In this document: positions 23,380 through 35,805 of the stretch, piece by piece
How the letters are laid out: the number at the start of each line of letters is the position of its first letter
Numbering within the stretch: the first letter of the stretch is position 1
From: Ianthella basta
Lineage: Eukaryota; Porifera; Demospongiae; Verongiida; Ianthellidae
DNA: 64,000 bases
Reading direction: 5' to 3'
Assembly (NCBI GenBank): GCA_964019415.1
Contig: OZ025877.1
Span: forward strand, 4,360,242-4,424,241
Notes under the pieces: generated by a model
Database searches by the model: none
What the model was told of the DNA's origin: nothing
What the model saw: only the letters and a program-made list of their open reading frames with translations
Translations under genes and position numbers: made by a program

Positions 23380-26300
23380 TGGATGCACCTTACCAACCAT
23401 ACACACGTCAGATCACTTCCTGACTTCATTTAGTATGATGACAGTGGCAGGAAGTAGGTCTGGTAGTTTTCCTATACGTGACAAGTTCCATGCACTCATG
23501 CTGCACAAGAGGTGCAATAATTCTAACTTGCAATTGTGCACCTGCATCTTTTGATAGTGCAGTGCAAAGGCACAACATACATAACAGCATAAATAATCTA
23601 TCTGCCACCAAGCTATCACCACAGCCAACTTTAACCTTCGTGTTTTGGTTCTACCTTGTACAGCACTAGCTAAATCACAATGAAACAAGGACAAATGAGA
23701 GAGAAAGAGCCACTCATTACCATTACTTTGTATATGTTTGCCTCCTGTATCACATAATTACGTCTGGGTGTTGAGTATTACCTAAGGGCTATTAGTGTCA
23801 ACCAATATGTACATGTAGACTGTCTCCACATGTACTATTGGAAACAATACATGATTGCAGATTTGTGTATTTAATAATGATTTATGAAACTTCACCCATG
23901 CGCAGTCATCACATGTAGCAGCCCAGCAACTCCAATCAATGGTTCAGTTACTGTTGACATAATGGAGTATGGCAGTGTTATCAACTACACATGTGACACA
24001 GGCTTCCTCCTACAAGGGAACAGCACCAGGGTATGTCAAGCTAATGGAGGATGGTCTGACAGTCAGCCATCATGTCAAGGTATGCTATATTTTGGCTAAT
24101 GCCATCAGCTAATAATGCAATTTCATGACCCTATGTAGTATAATTATTATTTATGATATCCCCTAGTAATCTTCTTTGTGTAGTTTTGTAGTATAATGTA
24201 GCAACCAATTGACACTGGCATAAAAGTACTTGACCTCGCAATCCACCTTACATACTACGGGATGTACATTGCTATGTACATGATGTATGTAATGATCTGT
24301 AGGCCGTGTTCCCAAGATGACTTTGTGCAGAGATTTGGAGCCGCAGTGCTCTTAGTGCAGACAGCTAGCAATACCAGTTGGGGTTAGCTATCCTCAAGCA
24401 CACAAATTTAGAGCAATGTAGCTGCCAGTGTCTCTCTGGTGACTCTCTAGGTACTCTCTCATCAATGCTACAATATACACAGTGGATCTATTTTGGTTCA
24501 GCCAATTCACCATGTTGTAACCTATAAATGCTACCAACAAGCAAGGACTTCTCATACAAGCACTCCAATAGAAAGTGGCTTGAGCTCAATAAATCAGGCT
24601 CCAATGGACACTTTTGCATATATAGTTGTGTACATTGTAAGTTGTAAGTGTGCTTGAGGATACCTGGAAGAGCTGCCCACAGTGTTCTTCAGCATGTGTT
24701 GTGAAGGGAAATAACTGACAGTTAGCTAGTCACTATCAAGTGGATCTAGTAGAGGCAAAAGTAAGTATAGTGAATATAGATAATGTATAGGTGATTGATT
24801 CTGGTAGGTGAGGGACTATATACAAGCTTCCCTCGTATTATAGAGGGGGTAATTGTACTTGAAAGGCTTCTCCTTTTGCTGTGCAAAGTTGAATGGTGTC
24901 GCATCCATTTTCCTACAAATCTCCTATACAATGGCAAGTATCAGGATATGAGTTCAAATTTGAATGGGGAAGGGGAAAATCATCACATATTATTCCCTTT
25001 CCCTTACCAACCCATATCCTCATATGATATAAGACACATAGCATACACAAATACAATTATTATAATAATTATGTATGTCATTAAAATTTGCTGAAATATC
25101 TAAGAAGTAGTATACAGTTGTAGTGTAGATGTTCTCAAACTCCTCTGTCAATTTTTATGCCATTCTTCGCCAAACATGGCAGACTTCAAAAGAAAGTGGA
25201 TGGTGATGGTTAGCATCTATTAGACATATTTAAGCTATTATACTATGTATACTTAAAGCATAATGCTGTGCATACGTATACTACGTAGTAAATACTACTT
25301 TGGATGCCATTGCAGCTACAGTGCACTTCGAGGAGTGAGTTATGGCTTTGCTTAATAAAGTAACTAGCTAGAAAGAACTTGAAAAGAAGCCCACTAATGG
25401 CAAATGAGTCGGTAGCCCAACTAAATTGCATGATTCTGATTGGCTAGATAAAAATTGCATTCACTGGTCAAGTGCCTACCCTAAGGGTGGAGTTTCAGCT
25501 GTATGGTTATAGTAATCAAATTACTGATGTCCTTCAATCTGGTACTTAGTTGTTCACTGTCCTGATTTGGATGAATTGCCAAATGGCCACTTCACTGGCA
25601 ACAGTACAAGCTATCAGAGCACTGCACTGTATGAGTGTCGAGAAGGATATATGTTAATTGGAGCAGCTTTGAGGACTTGTGGAGCTGAAGGACAGTGGTC
25701 AAGTAGCATACCCTCTTGCACCAGTAAGCAATAATTTATTATTAAACACTGCATTACTGTTTTATGCATGCTCAAATATTTTGCTGGTCAAGTATACATC
25801 ACTCTGTAACCCATGCAAGGTTAAGAACACAATTCTAATCCACAATGTGTTTACACATAGGACCTGCACTTTATTATGGTGTTGCAGCCATCATCTCTGG
25901 TGATCTTTTCACCCACCCTCATGCACCTGGCATTATACACGTACATTAAGTTAATTGGCCCTAATTGGTGTACATTGCATACATACACTTATGCCCACTT
26001 GCCCATGGCCAGCTGGGACTTGGATTGCACTGGGAGATCGGCTCCTTGGCCAATCTGATAGTCCATTAGATCAATAGCACTAGTTGCAGGGTGAATAAAT
26101 AGTAGTTATAGTTCATTTTTGAGGACAGCAGACAAGATATGCGTCTGAGGCAAAGTTATGGCCAAGGAATTGTATTTTGCTTGGAAGTGTGAGGAAGTGT
26201 GTTATACATAATTTGCATCCCATTGCCATAGCAGCAAGACAAACTGTTGCAGGAAATGGGCAAGTAGACCATGTGTCCAGAATGAAGCATCTAAAAGTCA

Positions 26301-27622
26301 AAATGGCCAATTTTTATGTATTGACCGGTGTCTGTGTATCTGCGAAAGCAGTCCTCGATACAAATCAGCAGAACCCAAAGAAATTTCAGCACTAACGCCT
26401 CATGCTTTATCAGCAACTTGACCGCCACACACCTTGAGCCATAAATCACATTAAGCACCACTAGCCCACTATATTAAATAATGTATAAACCACAAATTTC
26501 AACGGTACATCAATTTGAACTCTCATTGCAAGGGATATCTTACCCGCCACAATGCCGTCTGTGGATATGCTAATGGTACAATTATAATTATGGTATATAT
26601 AGTGTCGCTATGCAAGTTACAAGACACAAAATGTTACCGAAAACATAATGCAATCCAATGAATGAATATTTTAAAGTATTCACCATTTGAAAGACAAATT
26701 ACACATGGTAAGGAAAGTGGGGGGGAAGGGAAAAGTGGCAGTGAGCCAAACAAACACCGGCTACCTCCAGATCTTTAGCTGACCCTTTAGCAGCCGGGTC
26801 ACGGTCACTGCTAGCGGCCACTCATTCATTCCTTCATTCCCTCCTTATATCAGCGGCTGGGTGCAGTGACCAGTGACCCGACTGCTAAAGGGTCAGCTAA
26901 AGATCTGGAGGTTGCCGGTGGTGGTCAGGTTCACTACTATTTATCCCTCCCCCTTCTTTCTTTACCATCATGCATGTGTAGTTTCAAACATTGTCTTTCA
27001 TTCGCGTCACCATGATACGAAGACCATCTTAATTAGCATTCGCCATTTGTTTGATTGTTCTCTACAGATTCCTCTGCCATCATTGGTGGATCATTCCTTG
27101 TTGTCATCCTTGCTATCAGTACCCTGGTGGTAATATTGATAATTTGCGGCTTGTGCAAGGCAAAAGGTGAGCTAAATGCTGCATCATACTGTTGTAGTCA
27201 TAAGCTTATAAATTATATGTAGCTGTATCTACACAGTTTGCTGCAGAATAGAAAGGAAGCAGGAACATTTTACATCTACAGCTAAAGCTATGTCAACCAT
27301 TGACTCTGATGGAAATAACAACTGCAACAAATCAATCCCAGATTATGTAGATGAACCACTGTTTGCAAGCATTGAACTAGCCATTGCCACTGACAAGACG
27401 ATGCCAGTGCTTGAAGAGAAAGCACCAGTTTACGCAAATGCAACATCTGGTTTGCCATCAGATGATTCTGAGTCTCAATCTCACTATTGCAATCTGCAAT
27501 CAAATGCACCACATGGTTCCATGTGTTTGGCCAGTGATAGCAGTCCATCTCATGTGTATGCCTCCCTTGATGAAGCGGGGATTCAGAAAGAGGGAGAGTA
27601 CTGTACAGTAACTATGAAATGA
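16902..27622 (+). CDS. Gene B: SRCR(x3)-sushi(x4) type I membrane receptor, tandem paralogue of gene A
   Basis: Exons: 16902-16965 (signal peptide [18 protein letters not shown]), 17527-17841, 17947-18273 and 18438-18752 (SRCR), 21649-21819, 22851-23024, 23906-24079 and 25550-25723 (sushi), 27068-27166 (transmembrane) and 27237-27622 (tail). All join in phase 1 and give 732 residues. The two-residue difference from gene A lies in sushi 3, where A reads VDAVIVEYGS and B reads VDIMEYGS. Six-cysteine SRCR and four-cysteine sushi patterns are intact. The membrane exon ends ICGLCKAK where A has ICCLCKAK. Sushi 2 has two acceptor AGs three bases apart (TGCAGCAG), which could add one residue. Substitutions in SRCR 1 cluster at YHGAY (A) versus SSAHF (B), next to the FGQGSG core. 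Both duplicates are intact, so both are probably expressed. Confidence 0.85.
18753..21648 (+). other. Long intron 4 of gene B (2.9 kb) with private insertions
   Basis: The intron is about twice as long as in gene A. Its first 350 bases and last 400 bases correspond to gene A. The middle is private. It includes an AT-rich stretch (19330-19410), a short open frame starting [14 protein letters not shown] at 19825 that ends at a possible donor, a small inverted-repeat element (20044-20152), and a 20560-21200 segment with overlapping open frames on both strands but no recognised domain. The middle is probably transposon-derived. I identify no gene. Confidence 0.45.
20044..20152. mobile_element. 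Short inverted-repeat element in intron 4 of gene B
   Basis: CAGCACAAGCCATGCCCCA at the left end is matched by its complement TGGGGCATGGCTTGTGCTG at the right end, with about 70 bp between. No coding capacity is present. Confidence 0.8.
21925..22353. mobile_element. Dispersed MITE, copy 2 (gene B intron)
   Basis: This copy is about 430 bp with the same ends and body as the copies at 13056 and 27923 (GTGAGC...GACAAAAG at the left, CTTTTGTCAAATCTGCTCAC at the right). It lies in the intron after sushi 1 of gene B and has no counterpart in gene A, so this copy inserted after the tandem duplication. Confidence 0.8.
23338..23375. repeat. (GT)n microsatellite, short allele of the gene A tract
   Basis: About 18 GT units at the position equivalent to 8442-8533 in gene A. 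Confidence 0.95.
26701..26979. mobile_element. Fold-back element (~280 bp) before the membrane exon of gene B
   Basis: The inner arms include CTCCAGATCTTTAGCTGACC and its exact complement, extending outward through CACCGG/CCGGTG to GGTAAGGAAAG and CTTTCTTTACC. Arms are about 115 bp each around a short spacer. The element is absent from the corresponding intron of gene A. Confidence 0.85.
27557..27610 (+). other. ITAM-like paired tyrosine motif in tail of gene B
   Basis: It encodes [18 protein letters not shown], identical in residues to gene A, although the two tails differ at about a dozen other positions. Confidence 0.7.
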
Positions 27623-30540
27623 GAGCATGCATCATATTCCTTCAGTAGTAGACTGACGTGTGCATGTGCACAAGTGTGACAATTCATAATTTTAAACGTG
27701 CAATAAATTACTCTGTTAAACCCTCACATAGCAACGTAAGTATCCAGCGAATGACCATGTATATTTTTGGTAACATAATTAATGCATAGATTTTTCTTTC
27801 TGTGAGTAGTTTATCATTGAAATTGTGGCTTTTCAAGTTGAATTCATTGTCTTGAACAAAATTGTGCTACCTTGTACAATTAAGAATTACTATTGAAACT
27901 ATTGCAATACGCTGAACATTATGTGAGCGGATTTGACAAAAGGGCCCACTCGTTGCTATTTGTCAATTTTGAGTTAGTGCATGGTGCTGGGCGGAAGCAC
28001 AGTAGATGAGCTCTTCGTTGCACTTTATTGCTCTTAAATTGCTGCTCCCATTCCTGAGATACGCTTGCTCAAAGTAGGAAAATACAGCTGGTGCAGTTAT
28101 TAAAAAACGGCCCGTAACCCTTCCATATATTCATGAACGCGGTGACAGCATAACTAGTCTTCCTGGTTTGAAGTGCAGGAAAGGACTACAGGTTTTAAAC
28201 TTGAGCAGGGTATAGGGACGATACCACAGGTACGAAAGATGCAAAAATCCAAATTAACTGAAAACATCACTCAGTTGCATGTTTTCATCATAGCTGACAC
28301 TTTGTACATAACAACAAGTGACCCATTTGTCAAATCCGCTCACATAATATTATGACGCTACTATTGGACTCCAGTATAGTACAGATTGCTAATGCATGCA
28401 CATGCCTGTACTCTGTAGTACATATTATTAGAGGGTTAGAGTATGACCATTGCACAATTTATATGTCACAGTCATGTATGTTGAAATTATACTTTAGAAC
28501 ATATTTTATGCATGCATATTAACCATTATTGCACACTTCACATGCTAACAAGAATTATCATTATCAGTGTTATTGTAATTTTGAAGGCCATAGCAGTTAA
28601 ATGTTCTGTTCCTCATTCCGAGAAGAGGTCTTGACTTCAAAATTATGTGAGTTGCAGAGAACTTCAGACATAGGCAACAGGTGTGCAGCCATGGCCAGCC
28701 TTTCCATTATTGTACCAAGGTGATAAAATTGTGCATAATTTAATAAATAATAATAGCCATGTGTTTTGTCACTTCCACCTTGAGCTCCCAGACATTGCGG
28801 ACATAGTATTGAAGGTTTCACTCATGCCATGTCTGATATAATTGGTCATAAGCTATACTGGATGTACTGAAGGCAAACGATTTCTTATATATGCATTCTA
28901 GCTAGCATTGGTGTAATGTTGGCCTTCCGATCATACTACAAAGCTAACTTAATATAGGAAGTGAATTTAATGCATTATTCCTTGCTGTAGTGTACCAAAC
29001 TTGCATGGCCTGGCTTTATGCAACACACACACCAATTAGCCATCTACTTTACACAATACATAAAGCTATTATAATTATAAACAGCAGACCTCCTAAAAAC
29101 TGAGTTAAAGGAAGCTGTGGATTCTGCAATTGTACTAAACATGAACATGCACAATCTACAGTGTATCTGTTAAAATAATTGTAATAATTAATATTTTTAA
29201 TGCTTGTAAATTGTTACTGTTGAACAGTATGAATGTGCTTTGCTTTGAGTATTATTGTGCTTCAGTGTCTTCGATTTTAGCTTTAGAGTATATAAAGGAA
29301 CCCTATGAGGTAAGCAGTGAGGGTGATATTCTACTTGGTCAATATTATATATAATTATAGTACATTACACTACATATTCATGAAGTGTCTATAATGTGAC
29401 TCAATGGGACTTGTGTGTACTGCAGAGTCTCTCTAAAGTTGTGACTATGTAAGCTACAACAGACAGATGATCACGGTGCTACTATAAAAATAGGTGTGAA
29501 TATATTGGCTTTTACAACCACAAGTACACACAACACAAATTAAAATGTCCACACACAATTCACATAAGGGTCCAGTACTAGTGCCACAGTCATGCATTAC
29601 CAAACTGTTATGAGAAGTGTCAAGTTGCAACTACCATGGCCATGCATGCACACAATCCCTTATCAGCACATTTGGATGTTTATCTTGTGCAGTACATAAT
29701 GAAGCTTACAGAGTTGTATGTCCAATATAGTCATTTATCAGTGGAACAAAGTAGTAAATTGACACCATTATAATGTTAACAAAATATACAAGACTTAGTG
29801 CATTTAGTTTATTGCATTTGTCTAATGGAGCCTACCGTTGTTTCTAGCTAGCGTAATGTGATGGTCTGTTCATCTTTGTTACAAACAACACTGATTGATC
29901 ATGAAAGTAGCTATACCAGTGCATCTTTTTCATGGAAGGATATTAAGTTTAGCGCAGTTACCTTTCAAATATGTATGTAACTTTTCATAGGAGATTTCAG
30001 AATTATGCTATAGAGTATTGCCGAGGTGTCAAAGTGCTATAATTATACAATGTGCACTGTGCTATATCTTCTGCTGCTACATGTGTTCATATGAATGAAT
30101 TTGCACTAGCAATGATTGGTAGTGCCCTACTGATTTCTGTGCTTGATTGCTATACTATTAATTTTGCTTGATATTAGATCTGGATTTTGAAGGAAGTCTG
30201 AAATTGTACCATTGTCAACCATTAAAACAACACAATCTGCGAGCCTTGTACCCAATAACAAAATATTTCAGTTACAGATTCAGATGATCCTAATTTCAGG
30301 CTTAAAATATGTGAGGCCTATTATGCAGTAGTTAGGGTCACCCCACGTGAACATGCAATGCACTTAAACTGTAAACTAAGCAGGCACTTAGTACATGTCA
30401 CTAATGTGTAAAATGTGTACCGGATGCTCTATGCAATACATCCATTATGAGCAGGGAAACAGTAGAGCGTGGCTAGCTCTGTACATTTAGGGAATCTTCA
30501 AAGTGGATACAGAACGGCAAGACTGATTAGACAGTACTGT
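27623..30540. other. Intergenic region between gene B and gene E
   Basis: To about 29447 this is the duplicated 3' flank already seen behind gene A, including a MITE at 27923-28343. From there to 30540 it is AT-rich single-copy sequence. I see no open frame with domain features and no repeat worth naming. Confidence 0.6.
27923..28343. mobile_element. Dispersed MITE, copy 3
   Basis: The ends are a clean inverted pair: GTGAGCGGATTTGACAAAAG at the left and TTTGTCAAATCCGCTCAC at the right. It lies at the same position behind gene B as copy 1 lies behind gene A. No coding sequence is present. Confidence 0.82.
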
Positions 30541-30713
30541 TATATATAACGCTGGTTGTTTCAGACAGACATTCACAGTTAGCTGTCAGTCGCTTGCAGA
30601 GAAGAAAGCAATTATTGTTATCACCTTCATAGGTAAGCAGTTTTAGGTTTTGGCCGGTGGCACAGCATCTCTGATATAATTAATATATAATGTCACATCA
30701 GTGTTGTCTGCAG
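30541..30713 (+). promoter_or_regulatory. Probable TATA box, 5' UTR exon and UTR intron of gene E
   Basis: TATATATAAC at 30541 is a plausible TATA box. A short 5' UTR exon may run from about 30570 to 30632, ending in AG before GTAAGC. A matching acceptor GTTGTCTGCAG ends at 30713, five bases before the ATG. The layout is inferred from consensus sites only. Confidence 0.45.
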
Positions 30714-30718
30714 GGAAC

Positions 30719-33147
30719 ATGCACACAAATACCATATTGTCACTCATATTGTTGCTGTGTGTGACATATTGGGAAGAAGCACATGGGACATGTGCCAGCT
30801 GTCTTAGCAATGGATGCTCCCAAACAGGGGCTTCACAAGGGTGAGTTTTACAATTGAATGTGACAAACCTTGAGGAAACTCAGTACATGTAGCCAAATTG
30901 CAGTTAACTAATGTTACAACGTACATTAAAGTCTGTTCCCGTACACTTATTTGTATAATTATGTACAGGAAATGTTACAGACCCAGGTACTACAGGACAT
31001 CCTATCTGTCCTCATACTATGTGACAACATATTTCACTGGATCCAGGCTGAGATCTGTCTCAAGGAGCTGTGGTTGGGGGTGGAGTCGGTGTATCAGTTA
31101 CTACACCATTTACTTCCATTGGTAAACTAAGACTATCGAACCTGTAATCATCTGTGCTTGCAGAAGTGTATGCATTTTAAGGATGTTACATGCAAAGATG
31201 TACCAGCTATTAATCAAACTTTTGCTTGCCTCTACAGGTCAGAAAGCTCTCTAGTGAACAGGACATTCTATCGCAGTAACCTAGCCTGTGATGCCTACTG
31301 CTGTACTGGATATGTGCAAGTTCATGCTGGAAAATGCCTAAGTATGTGTGACTGTCTTACATTCATAATAACCTATTTTAATGATTAAATGTTGCATTTG
31401 ATTATAATATGTGTATCCATATAAAAGCTACTGAATTAATTCCACCTAAGCCAACCTTTCATATTACTCTAACATGCATGTGATATAGAGATGATTCATG
31501 AACTATGGTCATTTGAAAACAAAACTGGTGTCTTGCAATCGCAGCACTCTGCCTGCCAACAGTAATATGAGTACTTCTATGAAATGTGGACATTGTGCAA
31601 GAACTGTATATATAATATCTGCATCAGCTAAATAAGAAATAGTGCTCCCATGATAGTATGAACGTAATTTTATAAGATTCTGATCATGGATGGAGTGTAT
31701 CTCTGAACTGCATGTAGTGGCAATATTCCAGTCCTAAAAATTCATAGTTAGTAAGCAAACAAGAATATATGTGGAGTGGTAGTATTCATCTGCAAGTGAA
31801 AGACTGTGAAGTGGTAGGTGTCTATACAAATGTCATTTAGGACTTAGGCTTTAGGTGCCATTGAAAAGTGTTCCATTTTCTTCTCTTTTTCCTTATTGAC
31901 AGTTTAAATCATGATGCACACTTCTGTTCTCTCTGTGCTGGTTGTAGGGTCCTGTGATACCCCAAGAGCCTTGACAAATGGGCAAAGAAACTTCACCAAT
32001 ATCACTGCTGGTAGCATGGTCACTTACACCTGTAACGCAGGGTACAGAATGACAGCAGGAAGTTCTGATAGAATATGTCAGTCATCTGGCCTGTGGTCAG
32101 GGGCTCATCCTACTTGTACCAGTTAGTTTCATATTGTGGCATTCATGCAAGTCTTATATATCTGTATTGGCTGCAAAATGTGATGCATATATATATACAC
32201 TCTTCAGGACCTACTGTTTAATATGGCAAATGATCGATATATAATTCCACTGTATATAATTATTGTCTACAAATGAGCACCATGCACCGGGTTTTAAAGA
32301 TTTAGTTACACTGCTTGTATGAAAAATTCATGATTATCTTTTACAATTGCATCCTGCTTAAGATTTTGCTACCATTAGGACTATATCAGTACAATTTGCA
32401 TGAGCACTGCTTTAAATGTTAGGTTCAATTGTTGCATTTAGACGAACAGATGGACATTTGGTAGCTCCATTCAGTATCAAGCAGAGCATATCAATGCATC
32501 TAATCCTTTTGTAATGCTGTTGTTACATGAGGTATAGCGAATATGTACAGTTAACTATGCAATACATGTCGGTGATTGTCCGTACTTGTTCAGATACTTT
32601 TGCTATCATTGGTGCTCCACTTGCTGCTGCTGGTCTTGTTACTCTGGTGGTGGCAATACTGATCTGCTGCTTATGCAAAGGTGAGAGTTATAATGCGCAC
32701 ATAAGCGATTAAATTGACAATAATTATGCATGAAGCAATAGTAGCACAATAAATATGTTTCTGTATACAGGGTGCCATAAAGTTAAAAGTAATACTGTAT
32801 CCACCTTTATGGCAATGTCAGCCATTAATGTTAATGAAGATGCTGCTGAAGACAACCCCAGACAACCACCAATTCCACAAGATGCACCCGACTATGATTA
32901 TCCTGAAATGGGCCAACCATATTTTGCCGTTAGCAAGGCACTGCCAATGTTTGCAAACAAGCCAACAGTGTACAACAATGCAGTTGCAGACAAGCCATCG
33001 CACGCTCCCTATCAAAATCATTATGAAGTACCAAACAATGACCCCAGAGTCATGTCTGGAAGGCCATCTCATGAATATGCATCAGATGATGATATGTGCA
33101 ATTATGACGAGTCACAGGAAGAGTACTGTACCATGATGAATTGGTAA
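30719..33147 (+). CDS. Gene E: EMI-like plus sushi type I membrane protein
   Basis: Exons: 30719-30840 (signal peptide TILSLILLLCVTYWEEAHG, then CASCLSNGCSQTG), 30969-31121, 31238-31341, 31948-32121 (sushi), 32594-32680 (transmembrane, ending ICCLCKG) and 32771-33147 (tail). They join to 338 residues. The second and third exons (about residues 41-126) resemble an EMI domain: tyrosine- and arginine-rich CYRPRYYRTSY, then SCGWGWSRC, then DAYCCTGYVQ and GKC, close to the CCxGW/Y plus GxC ending of EMI modules. EMI modules usually serve protein-protein interaction in secreted or surface proteins. The tail (PQDAPDYDYPEMGQPYF, VYNNAV, HEYASDDD, EEYCTMMNW) is tyrosine-rich and ends YCTM like the YCTV of A and B, but lacks a full paired motif. 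The stop TAA overlaps an AATAAA. EMI assignment is moderate; sushi and membrane parts are firm. Confidence 0.8.
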
Positions 33148-35719
33148 TAAAGTGTGACAGCTAGAGTTCACATGCACTAGAGAGTACTTCACTAACTGCA
33201 CGTGCTCAACATGTGTGTGAAATTTGATTGTCTTACAGTGTAAGCTGACTAATTGCAATGCATATAAACACATGATATACTTCAAGCTGAGGCAACTTTA
33301 AGCTCTAGTTCCATGGTAGTCAGAAAAACGATAATTGATGATGACTGAGGAGACATGGAGCATAGTGCATGGGAGTGGTCATGGCACATGGGTGCTGGAT
33401 GAAGGTCCCCTGCAACAACATTTGCAGAAGACCGGTCATGTCCAGAGTAAGGAACCAGCTGCTTATGCCAATTTCTTGTGATGAGCCAGATCAGCTTGAG
33501 GAAATGCTGTATTGAGTTATAGTACAGTTAACAGGAATCAGTCATTGTGCTGAATAGCTAAAGAGTTAATAGGAGATAGTGTGGTGATTTTGAAGTGTGA
33601 ATACAACAGTTTTGTTGTGTTATAAAATATAGCATACATGCATGCACAGGGGTGCCAGACTGCTATATACCTAAAGCATTATTATTTAGAACTAATCTGA
33701 TATGCATTAATAATAGGTGCTGGTTTTCTCCATTAAATTGAATGATTATTATCATTAAAATGCTGGTTTGGTTCGAAGCATATATGTAACAAAATAGGGA
33801 GTGACAATCACACCCAAAATTGGTGTAAATTGATTGCCACAGTGAGCACACCATTTGCAATGCGATGTTCACTCCAACCATGCAGTACACAACATGCCAT
33901 TATGAGAACAGTTTGTAAGAGAGTAAGCACTTAATTATAATGGTACATTTCTCTACAGAGATGGTACACAGCATACCAACTGGCAGGATAATTTGTGGGT
34001 GATGGCATCCGGATCCTGTGCAAACATTGGGCATCTCGGGCCCCAGTGAACTTCACTGGGGAATACGGCATCCCCTGCAAACATTTGGCATCTGATACCC
34101 CATGCAGTGAACTTCACTGGGGAATACGGCATCCCTGCTATAAGAGTTCACTGCCAAGTGATCGACTTTTAATACGACTCAGAATGTCACTTACAGGAAC
34201 ATCTTACTGAACCTGTGTTTGTGCATTGAGAATTGACTCACATAGGAAGGGGACACTTCAATGCAAATATGTGCAAATGAATCCAAAAAAGGGCAATACA
34301 TTCCTCTGCACTATTGAGATGCGCATGTATACCGATACAGTATTTTAATAGCTGTTCAAGCAGTCTAGCATGTCAGAGGTATTAATATGTACTGTCAGTT
34401 GATTTATGCAAGTCAAGGTTCCCTGGATAATATACCAAGCTGTATTTCCAATCTTCTCCAGATTATCCAAGATGTATTTTTAGTTGTATATACAGCAACA
34501 ATACATTTACCTAAATTAATCTGAATATTCTGTATGCTTAGATAGTGCACACTAACAATCATTCGTATACTCCCGTATAATCCCTTATGACTGATGTATC
34601 TCGACCATGCAGGAGAACATAATGTAGTTTATAACTGTGTACTCCTGAAGAAGCCTGTTGTCTAAACTATACACCATTATAGCAATTAGGCAACATTCTA
34701 TTATAGGCAGGAGGAAGCCTAGCTCACTGTCAGGCTTGTGTACATGTGCAATGTCATTTAATATGTTACCTACTGCGAAGGAGACAATATTATTATGCCA
34801 TAGATGTGCAGTGCTTATTATATTAGTGTTGTTTACTCTTTGACTAATTGATTTGGACTTTATGGCTTGCGTTTACACCATTGAATACTTGCAAATGGAA
34901 GACAGACAGACACACACACACACTAATCGAATAAGTATAGCAGTCATCTTGTAGTGAAGACATATGCACACACTTTTGAGCATGTGTCAGTGTGTGTATG
35001 CCATTGTGGTATGATTAAGGTCATATCCCATAGCTAGCTGAACGTATGCAGTCACTGAGTGAATTACATGTGCGCTGGTACAACAGGTTCTAGACCAGCC
35101 TCATGTATTATTGACATAATTATGTTGGTTGAATGTTGTGCTTACTATCTATAATTATAATTGTATTAATTATTATAGCAAGCTAGATAGCTGCACGTAT
35201 ATACCTACAAATGCGCCACTAGTGGTAACTAGTTGTAACTATTGAAGTAAACAGAAGTAAACAGATATGTGCATGAAATTTACACTGTGCAATCTACTGC
35301 AATCCTCCTAGCAAACTAGCCACTAATTGCATAGTTAGCTAGTTAGCTAGTGAGAAAGTGATCTCTTCAAATCTAGATGCTTCAAATTGATGTAATAAAA
35401 GAAATTGTGTTATTCTTAGTTATCGACATACCTTCATTACAAAGCCAGGAGACGATTACGGCATGTAGCTACCATGTCTGGCTGTCATGGGCGCGATGCT
35501 GCACTGATCACAAGGGGAGGTCTTTAGCTAGGAATGGGAAAAGGAGAAGCTAGCTACATTTTACTGAATGATTGATACGAGCAGGGCAGATGGCACAACG
35601 AAATAAAACAGATGGTCTATACTTCGAGATCTACCGACGCATTTTAGGAAAGTTGGGAAGTGTTTGACTACAGATTATTTATGGTTTGACAAGCTGCTAC
35701 AATGCGCCGCCATTTTCCC
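33148..35719. other. Intergenic region between gene E and gene D
   Basis: The first 330 bases share an ancestral 3' flank with gene D: CAACATGTGTG, GTAAGC, and AAACACA motifs recur at 39965-40080. The piece with GATGATGACTGAGGAGACAT at about 33337 recurs in the relic at 52609. A short tandem duplication lies at 34021-34137. I see no gene in the rest. Confidence 0.55.
34021..34137. repeat. Two-copy tandem repeat of ~58 bp
   Basis: CAAACATT(T)GGCATCT ... CAGTGAACTTCACTGGGGAA followed by TACGGCATCC occurs twice in a row, with AGTGAACTTCACT itself palindromic. No function is evident. Confidence 0.85.
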
Positions 35720-35747
35720 GACGTCATCACCTAAACGGCATATAAGA
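35720..35747 (+). promoter_or_regulatory. Probable promoter of gene D: CRE-like site plus TATA box
   Basis: GACGTCAT (35720-35727) matches a CRE/ATF-type site and TATAAGAG (35741-35748) is a plausible TATA box, 14 bp apart. The signal-peptide ATG follows 65 bp after the TATA box. The stretch CGCCGCCATTTT just upstream is unusually GC-rich for the region. This is consensus evidence only. Confidence 0.5.
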
Positions 35748-35805
35748 GATCCTCACTGTTTACCGAGTGCACAATATTTTGTATGCGATTGCGTAGCTCA
35801 AAGAA

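Larger units (their letters stand above)
14479..29447. repeat. Tandem segmental duplication, unit B
   Basis: This is the second copy of the block described at 1109-14478, carrying gene B. It is about 1.6 kb longer because it holds a LINE, extra MITEs and a longer intron 4, while it lacks the 1.1-kb minisatellite element of unit A. Alignment by eye fades at about 29447, where the sequence corresponds to the base before the junction at 14478. Confidence 0.85.
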
